Source: Lachnospiraceae bacterium
GTDB taxonomy: Bacteria > Bacillota > Clostridia > Lachnospirales > Lachnospiraceae
Assembly: GCA_015057635.1 (NCBI GenBank)
Contig: SVEB01000083.1
Location: 1-61,003, forward strand
Length of the DNA stretch: 61,003 bases
Direction: 5' to 3'
Part shown: one piece after another, positions 34,021 to 42,944 of the stretch
Layout: each line of letters opens with the position of its first letter
How positions within the stretch are numbered: the stretch's first letter is position 1
Made by a program: the position numbers and the translations under genes
The notes under the pieces: model-generated
The model's input: only the letters and a program-made list of their open reading frames with translations
Told to the model about the DNA's origin: nothing
Database searches by the model: none

Positions 34021-35481
34021 TTACTGGTTGACAAGCTGATTTAGCTCATCGGATATCTGCTGGATCTTTGAGACGAGATCGATCAGTGTATTCATTTCTG
34101 CCAGTTCTTTTGTTGTGTCGGCTTTTACAAGTTCGAGTGCTTTTTCATTTTCGGAACTGATGTTTCCTACTTTATGGATGATATGGATGATCTGTTCGGA
34201 TGCGACGGATACTTCTTTGGTTGCATTGGTGATATCGAATACCTCATCATGCATAGTAGTGGCTGCTTCTTTTGTCTGAGCGGTAGAGGCAGCAGTATGT
34301 TCGATAAGGCTAAGACCATTGCTTACAAAATGGCTGCTCTGATCCATTGAGGCCTCGGCCATGGCACTGTTGTGAAGGACTTCATCGATGATAAGCTTGA
34401 TATCTTCTACAGCAAGGCGTGTCTGTTCGGAAAGTCCTCGTATTTCTTCTGCTACTACGGAAAATCCTTTTCCGTGTTCGCCTGCGCGGGCAGCTTCAAT
34501 TGCCGCGTTGAGGGCAAGAAGATTGGTTTGGGAGGAGATTCCGGTAATGACATCTACAATCTGACTGATCTGATTGGATTTTTCAGTAAGGCGTTTGATC
34601 CTATCTTTGCTTTCATCGGAACTCTTCTGAATCTGCTTCATTTCCTGAATCACTACGCTGATATTATCCTGGTTGGTCTTTGTCAGATTTTCAACCATAT
34701 TGGATTTTTCGGAAATCTCAACGGTTCCGTTCACTAAGGATTCCATGCTCTTGGAGATATGCTGCATATGGGCGCTTACTTCAGACAGCTGTTCCACGGT
34801 TGTTTTTGCTCCATCTGTAACAGCAGCAGTATTGACCGCAATATTGGTATTGAGAGCAGAGTTTGTCCGAGACACGTCAGACAGCTTGTCTACGGCATGA
34901 AGCAGATAATCGGAAACGTCCAGTGACTTTTCCTTCATTTTTTTCATATGCTCAAGGAGGCTTACCTGTTCGTCAGCATTGATGAGATTCTTCTGAAGAG
35001 CAGAAGTACGTTTATTCAGACTCATAAATGCGGTGGACATCGCAAGCAGTCCAAGTGCTCTTGGCAGGATACCAAACAGATAAAGGCGGTGTGGTTCATA
35101 GAGATTTAAATCCGGTGTATAATTTAGTTTATTTGCAATGATCTGAGAAACAGAGAAAACAACGGTTGATAAGATCATCGCTATGTAGTTTAGCTTCTCT
35201 GAAAAATAAATGCTGGCTAGACACATTGGATATAAAAACACGATCATGGCATGCCAGTTCATGGTAATGATCATCATGCTGACCACTATGATGGAAAACA
35301 CGATAAATATGTATTTTAAACTTGGATGTTTCAGTTTCAATATGTCTACCAGCAGAGTTGGTGACAATAGCAGAACAAAATTCGTCAAAAAGGAAATGAG
35401 CATGGCGTTCGGGTCAATGATAAATACTCCGGTCAGATTTAGGATGAATACTACAACCATAACGAGAAAAGTATTACGCAT
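34021..35481 (-). CDS. Methyl-accepting chemotaxis protein with multi-span membrane domain
   Basis: At least 486 residues. Seen: about six N-terminal membrane helices (residues 1-160, e.g. '[17 protein letters not shown]', '[17 protein letters not shown]') with no large outside domain, no clear HAMP, then the signalling coiled coil with tip '[20 protein letters not shown]'. Such receptors sense membrane or intracellular signals. The ATG at 35479-35481 has no ribosome binding site, yet the frame stays open 23 codons further to an ATA at 35548-35550 that has AAGGAG six bases before it; the true start may be there (see findings). Confidence 0.85.
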   Translation of the reverse strand: MRNTFLVMVVVFILNLTGVFIIDPNAMLISFLTNFVLLLSPTLLVDILKLKHPSLKYIFIVFSIIVVSMMIITMNWHAMIVFLYPMCLASIYFSEKLNYIAMILSTVVFSVSQIIANKLNYTPDLNLYEPHRLYLFGILPRALGLLAMSTAFMSLNKRTSALQKNLINADEQVSLLEHMKKMKEKSLDVSDYLLHAVDKLSDVSRTNSALNTNIAVNTAAVTDGAKTTVEQLSEVSAHMQHISKSMESLVNGTVEISEKSNMVENLTKTNQDNISVVIQEMKQIQKSSDESKDRIKRLTEKSNQISQIVDVITGISSQTNLLALNAAIEAARAGEHGKGFSVVAEEIRGLSEQTRLAVEDIKLIIDEVLHNSAMAEASMDQSSHFVSNGLSLIEHTAASTAQTKEAATTMHDEVFDITNATKEVSVASEQIIHIIHKVGNISSENEKALELVKADTTKELAEMNTLIDLVSKIQQISDELNQLVNQ

Positions 35482-35744
35482 GATTTTAGAAATGAAGAGA
35501 TTGGACGCATATTCTTCATTTCGTAATGTGTTAGTGTTTTCTTGGTTTATATAAAACTCCTTCTTTTGCGCATTTTAGTCTGGTATCCGATATGAATCAG
35601 TATGAAATGCTTTTGTCAGCAATTCATATGGTAACGATACCATGCCAAATAAGATACACTATACATATCGGATGATAGAGTAAAATAATAAACAAAAAAG
35701 AAAAAATCTTCAAAAAATTGCAATTAAATTCCGTATAAAAAAAA

Positions 35745-35770
35745 CCACGAAAGGAATCTGCCTCTCGTGG
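35745..35770 (-). terminator. Terminator of the apbE gene
   Basis: On the minus strand CCACGAGAGG pairs with CCTTTCGTGG, followed by TTTTTTTT (35737-35744). It lies 22 bases after the apbE stop codon. Confidence 0.88.
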
Positions 35771-35792
35771 TGAAAAATTTATAAAAGACTTT

Positions 35793-36854
35793 TTATTGTT
35801 CGATTGTCGGAATGTTTTCCTTAAAACCTTCCGAGTAATGTAACTCGTAATCAGAAGTGATGAATACCGCATAGGTATCTTCTAAAGAATTAATGAGTTC
35901 CAGACCTTTTTCGAGACCCAGTGCAAAACATACGGTGCTAAGTCCATCTCCATCTGTGGAATGATCAGAAATAATTGTCACGGATACTAAATCTGTGTTA
36001 TACGGATAGCCGGTGGATGGATTTAAGATATGGTGATAGCTTATACCGTCTTCTACAAAGTAGCGCTCGTAGATACCGGAAGAAACAACGGATTTATCGG
36101 TTAATTCCATAACTGCGATTGTTTCGTTACGGTTTTCAAATGGTTTCTGAATGCCGACTTTGAATGCCGAACCGTCCGGTTTCTCGCCCACACAGAGCAC
36201 ATTGCCGCCGAGATTGATCATGGCACTGTTTACACCCTTGCTTAAAAGAAATTCTTTGATCTTATCGGCTACATAGCCTTTTGCGATGGCGCCTAAATCA
36301 ATGCCCATTCCTTCTTTTTCTAATGTAACGGTTCTATTTTCTAATAGAACCTTTTCATAATCTATTTCACTTACCGCAAGCTCGATATCGGATGCTGGCG
36401 GAACTTTTGGAGAAGAGGAACTGAAGTTCCAAAGACTTGTGAGCGGTTCGACTGTGATGTCGAAAGCGCCATTGCTTAAGCGGCTGTAATAAAGGCCTTT
36501 TTCTAAAAGTCCATACGTGTCTTCTGAAACAGTGACAGGGATCAGCGCGCTTTCATTAATCTTGCTGATCTCGCTTGTAGCAATGGTTCGGCTTAACAGA
36601 TTCTCATAATAATCACAAAGCTCTAATGCTTCATCGATGATAGATTCATCCGTACTGTCATACAGAGCGATGAAAACAATGGTATTTAATTTGAAAGCAG
36701 ATTTGGAAATCGGGGTAGTTTGAACTTCGGCAGTATCAGAGTTCCCATTTGATCCCGATTCGTTATTTTTACTACAACCAGAAAATAGAAAAGTCATGCA
36801 GAAGACAAGAATCAGACTATAAGTAATTCTTCTTCTATGGGATAGTTTTTTCAT
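35793..36854 (-). CDS. apbE: FAD:protein FMN transferase, lipoprotein
   Basis: A 353-residue flavin transferase that attaches FMN to Thr or Ser of exported flavoproteins. Seen: signal peptide with lipobox 'FSGC' at about 24-27, so anchored outside the membrane; 'AFDITVEPLTSLW', 'GMGIDLGAIAKGYVADKI', 'INLGGNVLCVGEKPDG' and 'HHILNPSTGYPYNTDLVSVTII' typical of the ApbE fold. The ATG at 36852-36854 has AAGGAG; codons further upstream lack one and would precede the signal peptide. It is divergent from the FMN-binding protein at 37132, its likely substrate. Confidence 0.93.
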   Translation of the reverse strand: MKKLSHRRRITYSLILVFCMTFLFSGCSKNNESGSNGNSDTAEVQTTPISKSAFKLNTIVFIALYDSTDESIIDEALELCDYYENLLSRTIATSEISKINESALIPVTVSEDTYGLLEKGLYYSRLSNGAFDITVEPLTSLWNFSSSSPKVPPASDIELAVSEIDYEKVLLENRTVTLEKEGMGIDLGAIAKGYVADKIKEFLLSKGVNSAMINLGGNVLCVGEKPDGSAFKVGIQKPFENRNETIAVMELTDKSVVSSGIYERYFVEDGISYHHILNPSTGYPYNTDLVSVTIISDHSTDGDGLSTVCFALGLEKGLELINSLEDTYAVFITSDYELHYSEGFKENIPTIEQ

Positions 36855-37131
36855 TATTATTCTCCTTATAAAATCTATGCCTATTGTATGAGAATTACCG
36901 AGTAGTGTCAAGAATATTTCCACAAAACATGTAATAAATTTACATAATGTATAAACGGTTCAGCTTGCGTGATGTATTATTCCTACAATAAATACCTTTA
37001 CGAATTGACTAAAACATGATATTATTTTTAATGCACCTTAGTCATAAATCGACAAAATTGTTTATTTAATAACAAAAATGGCTATGGTTACTCACAAAAA
37101 ATTATGATTTGAGTGAAGGGAAGAGAGTATT

Positions 37132-38496
37132 ATGACAAAGCAGAAAAGATGGATCGGCGTTACCGCACTTGCAGGTGTTACAGCAGTTGCTATCATTGCA
37201 GGAACAATGATCAAAAAGAATATGAATGCAGCACCTGATAATGCAATCGCAATCACAGAAGATGGAACAAATGCCGGCATTCAGGAAGTTACTACATTAA
37301 CAGATGAAGCTGGAAACGTAACTGGATACAATGTAAAAGTAGAAACAGTTGGTTTCAACTCTGCAGATCCAATCGTTTTAGCTATCACATTCAATGCAGC
37401 AGCAGATGAAGTGACATCTCTAGAAGTAGTTTCTCAGTCTGAAACAGATGGTTTAGGCGCAAAAATTACAGAAGAAGCATTCTTAGCACAGTTTGCAGGT
37501 GTTAAGCTTCCTGTATACTTAGAAGGCATGGCTCCAGCGGCAGAAGAAACAACAGAAGCAGCAGAAGAAGAGACTCCAGCAGTAGAAGAAACAGCAGAAG
37601 ATGTTGTTTATACAGACGGAGTTTACACAGCAGTTGGTGAAGAAGAAAACGGCTACACACCAGAAGTAACTGTAACAATCGCTGATGGCAAAATCGCAGA
37701 AGTAACAGTTGAAGCGAAAGATGCTGACGGAAACTTAAAGAGCGTATTATCTGAAGAAGGTGTATACGTAATGACAGAAAACGGTCCTACATGGGGCGCT
37801 CAGGCTCAGGCAATTGCTGACTTCATCGTAGAAAATCAGGGAACTAGCGCAATCACAATGGATGAAAATACAAAGACAGATGCAATCGCATCCGTAAGTA
37901 TTAAAGTTGGCGGTTACGTAAAATTAGCAAATGAAGCTTTAGATCGTGCAGCAGGCAAAGAAACTGCATCTGCTAAGGAATTAGCAGATGGAACTTACTC
38001 TGTAGAAGGCGAAGAAGAAAACGGTTACACACCAGTTGTTTCCCTTACAGTAGAAGGCGGCAAGATTACAGCAGTATCTATCGATGCAAAAGATGCTGAC
38101 GGCAACTCAAAGAGCGCATTATCTGAAGAAGGCGTATATGTAATGACAGAAAACGGTCCTACATGGGGCGCTCAGGCTCAGGCAATCGCTGATTTCATTG
38201 TAGAAAATCAGGGAACAGATGCAATCACAATGGACGCTGATACAAAGACAGATGCAATCGCATCCGTAAGTATCAAAGTTGGTGGTTATGTTAAATTAGT
38301 AGATCAGTTAATCGCGGAAGCTGCTGGTGAAGAAGTAGCAGTAGAAGAAACAACAGAAGAAACAACAGAAGATACCGCTGCATCTGCAGAAGGTACTCAG
38401 GTTGATGGCATCTCTGGTGCGACTATGTCTTCTAAAGCAGTAATCGCTGGTATTGAAAATGCACGCGACTACTTATTAAAAGCTGTTATCAAATAA
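37132..38496 (+). CDS. Exported FMN-binding protein with tandem inserted repeats
   Basis: A 454-residue exported or membrane-anchored protein (hydrophobic helix at about 7-24). An RnfG/NqrC-type FMN-binding domain is split: first half 'SETDGLGAKITEEAFLAQFAG' (about 102-122), second half with the flavinylation motif 'DGISGATMSS' (about 426-435). Between them lie two copies of a 124-residue repeat (from about 165 and 289) containing 'NGPTWGAQAQAIADFIVENQ' and 'TDAIASVSIKVGGYVKL', flanked by Glu/Thr/Ala-rich linkers. The repeats look like FMN-binding modules whose GAT motif has become SVS. The divergent ApbE lipoprotein probably loads the FMN; extracellular electron transfer is the likely role. 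Confidence 0.85.
   Translation: MTKQKRWIGVTALAGVTAVAIIAGTMIKKNMNAAPDNAIAITEDGTNAGIQEVTTLTDEAGNVTGYNVKVETVGFNSADPIVLAITFNAAADEVTSLEVVSQSETDGLGAKITEEAFLAQFAGVKLPVYLEGMAPAAEETTEAAEEETPAVEETAEDVVYTDGVYTAVGEEENGYTPEVTVTIADGKIAEVTVEAKDADGNLKSVLSEEGVYVMTENGPTWGAQAQAIADFIVENQGTSAITMDENTKTDAIASVSIKVGGYVKLANEALDRAAGKETASAKELADGTYSVEGEEENGYTPVVSLTVEGGKITAVSIDAKDADGNSKSALSEEGVYVMTENGPTWGAQAQAIADFIVENQGTDAITMDADTKTDAIASVSIKVGGYVKLVDQLIAEAAGEEVAVEETTEETTEDTAASAEGTQVDGISGATMSSKAVIAGIENARDYLLKAVIK
37639..38308 (+). repeat. Intragenic 372-bp tandem repeat
   Basis: Two direct copies with a spacing of exactly 372 bp (124 codons), for example GAAGAAGAAAACGG at 37639 and 38011 and ATGACAGAAAACGGTCCTAC at 37771 and 38143. 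Long blocks are identical at the DNA level, so the duplication is recent or kept uniform by recombination. Confidence 0.9.
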
Positions 38497-38589
38497 GATA
38501 GCAATTCAATCTTTTCTATAATTGATATAGAAGGAAACGGCAAGATGAAGGATGGAGTCTCCATCTGTTATCTGTTAGATGTTTCAGGA

Positions 38590-38637
38590 AAAGTCCGAAA
38601 TAAAGCATTTGATTATGCTTATGTTTCGGACTTTTTT
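38590..38637 (+). terminator. Intrinsic terminator
   Basis: AAAGTCCGAAA and AGCAT pair with ATGCT and TTTCGGACTTT, followed by TTTTTATTTTT. It ends transcription from the FMN-binding protein gene and lies just before the ilvN promoter. Confidence 0.88.
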
Positions 38638-38691
38638 ATTTTTCAGCAAGGAAAAGTTTGTAACGTGCGTTTTTTCTTCATTATACATGTA

Positions 38692-38720
38692 TTGACAAAT
38701 ATGGGGGATATTGGTACAAT
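38692..38720 (+). promoter_or_regulatory. Promoter of ilvN
   Basis: TTGACA (38692-38697), 17 bases, TACAAT (38715-38720), 52 bases before the ilvN ATG. No T-box or leader peptide is visible, so regulation by a leader is unlikely. Confidence 0.85.
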
Positions 38721-38772
38721 ACTGAATAACATTAAAGCAGTAAAGTGAAAAAGAGTATAAAGGAGTCTTCTT

Positions 38773-39279
38773 ATGAGTAAGATGGTTTTATCAATACTGG
38801 TTGAGAATACTGCAGGTGTATTAAGCAGAGTATCAGGCCTGTTTAGCAGAAGAGGGTATAACATCGACAGTCTTACGGTTGGTGTTACCGAGAACAAGGA
38901 ATTTTCAAGAATGACGGTTGTCGTAAGTGGCGATGATCAGATATTGGAACAGATTCGAAAGCAGTTGGATAAGCTGGAAGATGTGGTGGAGATTAAGGAG
39001 CTTAAGGCGGACGAATCCGTATGCAGGGAACTGATCCTTGTGAAGGTTCATGCCAATGAATCGGAGAGACAGTCCGTTATCGCGGTCGCTGATATTTTTC
39101 GCGCGAAAATCGTGGATGTGGCGAAGGAATCCCTTATGATCGAACTAACAGGCAACCAGGCGAAGATAGATGCCTTTATCAAACTGCTGGAGGGTTTCAG
39201 GATTTTAGAGATTGTGCGTACCGGAATTACCGGCCTTACAAGAGGATCCGGAGATATTGCAGATTTTATTGAAGAATAG
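38773..39279 (+). CDS. ilvN: Acetolactate synthase small (regulatory) subunit
   Basis: A 168-residue ACT-domain subunit giving valine feedback to acetolactate synthase. Seen: N-terminal ACT domain 'MVLSILVENTAGVLSRVSGLFSRRGYNIDSLTVG' (residues 4-37), 'SRMTVVVSGDDQILEQIRKQLDKLEDVVEI', and C-terminal domain ending 'LEIVRTGITGLTRGS'. The catalytic large subunit is not adjacent; ilvC follows after 186 bases. AAAGGAG precedes the ATG. Confidence 0.93.
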   Translation: MSKMVLSILVENTAGVLSRVSGLFSRRGYNIDSLTVGVTENKEFSRMTVVVSGDDQILEQIRKQLDKLEDVVEIKELKADESVCRELILVKVHANESERQSVIAVADIFRAKIVDVAKESLMIELTGNQAKIDAFIKLLEGFRILEIVRTGITGLTRGSGDIADFIEE

Positions 39280-39441
39280 CATTTATTCTTTGAATCCTGC
39301 GCTTGAGCGCAACAAAGTGGCATTGCCTTGAGAAAAGGAGATATAGGGCCTAGAGTGACGAAGCTATTTTGTTTTTTCAATAGAATATACAGGATAGGGC
39401 TGCATATTCATATATCAGGTACTAAAGTACATACATTATAG

Positions 39442-40476
<1,035 letters not shown>

Positions 40477-40489
40477 GAATCCTAGATAC

Positions 40490-40721
40490 GGCTTTGTGGC
40501 TGCATCCGCATAGTGCGTAAGAGGGCCGGAAGAAATCTGTGTTCCGAATGTTCGGACGCATGAGCGGACAAAAAACCAGGTAGTCTTTGCCTATCAGACA
40601 GAAAATACTCTGTCTGATAGGCAAAGACTACCTGGTTTTTTGTTCGTCATGAGCCGGACATTCCGGAACACAGATCCCTTCCGGCCCTCTTACGCACTAT
40701 GCGGATCCTAGCCACAAAGCC
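40490..40721 (+). repeat. Large intergenic inverted repeat, family 1, copy F
   Basis: A 232-bp palindrome 13 bases after ilvC. Outer arms GGCTTTGTGGC ... CGCATAGTGCGTAAGAGGG pair with a few mismatches. Core TTCGGACGC-ATG-AGCGGACAAAA (40551-40573) and TTTTGTTCGT-CAT-GAGCCGGACA; inner arm ACCAGGTAGTCTTTG with exact complement; perfect apex CCTATCAGACAG-AAAATACT-CTGTCTGATAGG. The cleanest example of the family plan. Bases 40722-41060 after it contain no gene. Confidence 0.93.
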
Positions 40722-41066
40722 TTACTTTATGGTCTGCTCAGATGGAAGAGGGGACGGATGGAGGAGAAATATGTGTGGGAGACAAAAATAAGGTGTGCGA
40801 AATAGAAGGAATAGGGTGTGCATATAAGATTACGGAGATAAGGTCTTTATTATATTGATTTGCTTGAGATGGCACAGAGGGAAAGGCGGCCGCGAAGTTT
40901 GGGGGAAGGACGGAATGATGGAGTGGCTGGGGAGATGAGGGACGGAAGTTTATAAGATAGTACATTGTTGCAAGAAAATCCATTATTGTGAAATGGGAAT
41001 TTGTGTGGTATCGTATCAAAGGATAAAAAAGAATGGGCTCCGAGTTGAGGAGACGGATAGGGAGGC

Positions 41067-42482
41067 TTGGTGAAAAGAATGGATGAGAGGAAGAGACAAA
41101 GTGGTGCGGCAAAGGATATGACGAAGGGGAGTTCGCTTAGGCTGATTTTGGTGTTTTCGATTCCATTATTGATTGGAAATGTGTTTCAGCAGCTTTATAA
41201 TATGGTGGATACGATCATTGTGGGCAGATGTATTGATACGGCAGCTTTAGCTGCGGTAGGGACGACGGGGCCGCTTAATTTCCTGGTAATTGGGTTTATT
41301 ATGGGGATTACAAGCGGATTTGGCGTTTTGGTGGCTCAGAGATTTGGGGCGAAGGATGAGGACGGGCTTCGTAAGGCGGCTGGAATGGCCGCGGTTCTGT
41401 GCATGATTATTACGGTTTTGATCACAGCTCTTGCGGTGGGGACGGCAATGCCTCTGTTACGGCTGATTAATACCCCAGATGATATTATTCGGGATTCTTA
41501 CCGGTATATTGTGGTGATTTACATAGGGATTGCGGCTACGATGCTCTATAATATGCTGGCATGCGTATTAAGGGCGCTGGGAGACAGCAGGACGCCGCTT
41601 TATTTTTTGATCATTTCTTCTATTTTGAATATTGGCCTGGATTTGCTGTTCATTCTCGCATTCCGCATGGGAGTGGCAGGCGCAGCATGGGCGACGGTGA
41701 TTTCACAGGGAGTTTCCGGTGTGCTTTGTTTCTTTTATACGAAGAAGAAGTATCCGATGCTTCATTTGACAAAAGAAGATTTTAAATGGAATGGCAAGAT
41801 TGCAGCGAAACATCTGCAGATTGGACTTCCGATGGCATTCCAGTTCACGATTACGGCAATCGGCGTGGTAATCGTGCAGGGAGCGTTAAATGTGTTCGGT
41901 ACGGTTAAGATCGCGGCGTATACGGCGGCAAGCAAGGTAGCTCAGCTTGTGACACAGCCGGCGAATACGATGGGGGTTACGATGGCAAACTATGCAGGAC
42001 AGAATCTGGGTGCGGATGAACTGGATCGTATTAAGGATGGTGTGCGAAAATGTACGATCGTCACGCTTTGTTTTGCAGTTACGGCAATGGGGATTCTATT
42101 CTTATTCGGACGTCCGTTATGCAGTCTGTTTATTACCAATGACGGAAATCGGGAGCAGGTGCTGTCAGCGGCAATGGAATATTTAAAGATATCCTCCATG
42201 TTCTTTCCATTCTTATTTGTAATCTTCGTATATCGAAATGTACTGCAGGGAATCGGAAAGAGTTTTATGCCGTTAATGGGCGGTGTTTTTGAACTGGCAA
42301 TGCGCGTTGGAGTTGCAGTTACGCTGCCGAAAAGACTTGGCTTCTTTGGTGTATGTTTAGCAGATCCGATTGCATGGGCAGCGGCGGCAATTGTGCTTGG
42401 AATTTCGTATTTTGTCATATTCGGAAAGATTCTACGGGAACATCGGGCACAAAAAGAAAAGAGAGCATCCCTTACTAGTTGA
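41067..42482 (+). CDS. MATE-family efflux transporter
   Basis: A membrane protein of about 470 residues with 12 helices in two similar halves, exporting drugs or metabolites in exchange for Na+ or H+. Seen: 'LVFSIPLLIGNVFQQLYNMVDTIIVGR' (first helix pair), 'ALGDSRTPLYFLIISSILNIGLDLLFI' and the second-half match 'GLPMAFQFTITAIGVVIVQGALN'. The start is uncertain: TTG 41067, GTG 41070 and ATG 41079 all follow GGGAGG at 41060-41065. The next promoter's -35 box overlaps its stop codon. Confidence 0.9.
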   Translation: MVKRMDERKRQSGAAKDMTKGSSLRLILVFSIPLLIGNVFQQLYNMVDTIIVGRCIDTAALAAVGTTGPLNFLVIGFIMGITSGFGVLVAQRFGAKDEDGLRKAAGMAAVLCMIITVLITALAVGTAMPLLRLINTPDDIIRDSYRYIVVIYIGIAATMLYNMLACVLRALGDSRTPLYFLIISSILNIGLDLLFILAFRMGVAGAAWATVISQGVSGVLCFFYTKKKYPMLHLTKEDFKWNGKIAAKHLQIGLPMAFQFTITAIGVVIVQGALNVFGTVKIAAYTAASKVAQLVTQPANTMGVTMANYAGQNLGADELDRIKDGVRKCTIVTLCFAVTAMGILFLFGRPLCSLFITNDGNREQVLSAAMEYLKISSMFFPFLFVIFVYRNVLQGIGKSFMPLMGGVFELAMRVGVAVTLPKRLGFFGVCLADPIAWAAAAIVLGISYFVIFGKILREHRAQKEKRASLTS

Positions 42483-42506
42483 CAAACAATCGAGAGAGAG
42501 TATAAT
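42479..42506 (+). promoter_or_regulatory. Promoter of the DUF134/Mrp genes
   Basis: TTGACA (42479-42484, overlapping the MATE stop codon), 16 bases, TATAAT (42501-42506). Both hexamers are consensus. Confidence 0.8.
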
Positions 42507-42513
42507 GAGAAAC

Positions 42514-42525
42514 GTGCATATGCAC
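42514..42525. promoter_or_regulatory. 12-bp palindrome GTGCATATGCAC near the transcription start
   Basis: A perfect palindrome 8-19 bases after the -10 box, so a bound protein would block transcription. The identical site occurs at 20881-20892. The regulator is unknown; the DUF134 protein encoded downstream has a DNA-binding fold and could be the ligand. Confidence 0.5.
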
Positions 42526-42587
42526 ATAATAATTCATCAAATACATGCAGGTTTCTACTGTTTAATGAAATCAGAGGAGGCGCAGGC

Positions 42588-42941
42588 ATGCCAAGGAATG
42601 CAAAATGCAGAAGAGTTTGTGGAGAATTCGAACGAACCGTATTTGCTCCCAAAGATGGTGTAGCGGAGTATGTGACAATCAGTGTAGATGAATTAGAAGC
42701 TCTTCGTCTATGTGATTTTGAAGGCATGGATCAGGAAGATGCAGCAAAGCGGATGGAGGTGTCCCGCGGGACATTTCAACGAATTTTATATGCTGCCAGA
42801 AGCAAATCTGCAGAAGCGCTTTGTGAAGGAAAAGGGATTGTGATCGAAGGCGGCAATTATGTGGTTGCCACGACACCCTGTGACTGCGAGACGGTCTGTA
42901 AGAAATGCAGATTGAATAAGAAATGTAATAAAGGAGAATAG
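42588..42941 (+). CDS. DUF134 protein with sigma-70 region 4-like HTH
   Basis: A 117-residue DNA-binding-type protein. Seen: N-terminal 'MPRNAKCRRVC' with Cys typical of DUF134, a helix-turn-helix 'GMDQEDAAKRMEVSRGTFQRILYAARSKSAEAL' (about 46-78), and a C-terminal Cys cluster 'TPCDCETVCKKCRLNKKC' that probably binds a metal or Fe-S cluster. It is 3 bases from the Mrp-type gene downstream; this pairing is common in anaerobes and suggests metal- or cluster-dependent control. AGAGGAGG precedes the ATG. Confidence 0.88.
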   Translation: MPRNAKCRRVCGEFERTVFAPKDGVAEYVTISVDELEALRLCDFEGMDQEDAAKRMEVSRGTFQRILYAARSKSAEALCEGKGIVIEGGNYVVATTPCDCETVCKKCRLNKKCNKGE

Positions 42942-42944
42942 GAT

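Noticed and set aside
38497-38772. T-box leader for ilvN
   Set aside because: The region has a terminator, but it belongs to the upstream gene; the ilvN promoter lies after it and leaves only about 45 leader bases, without the T-box sequence.
41990-42727. Long minus-strand open frame opposite the MATE and DUF134 genes
   Set aside because: It overlaps two well-supported genes on the other strand and has a low-complexity Ser/Arg/Pro composition typical of a shadow frame.
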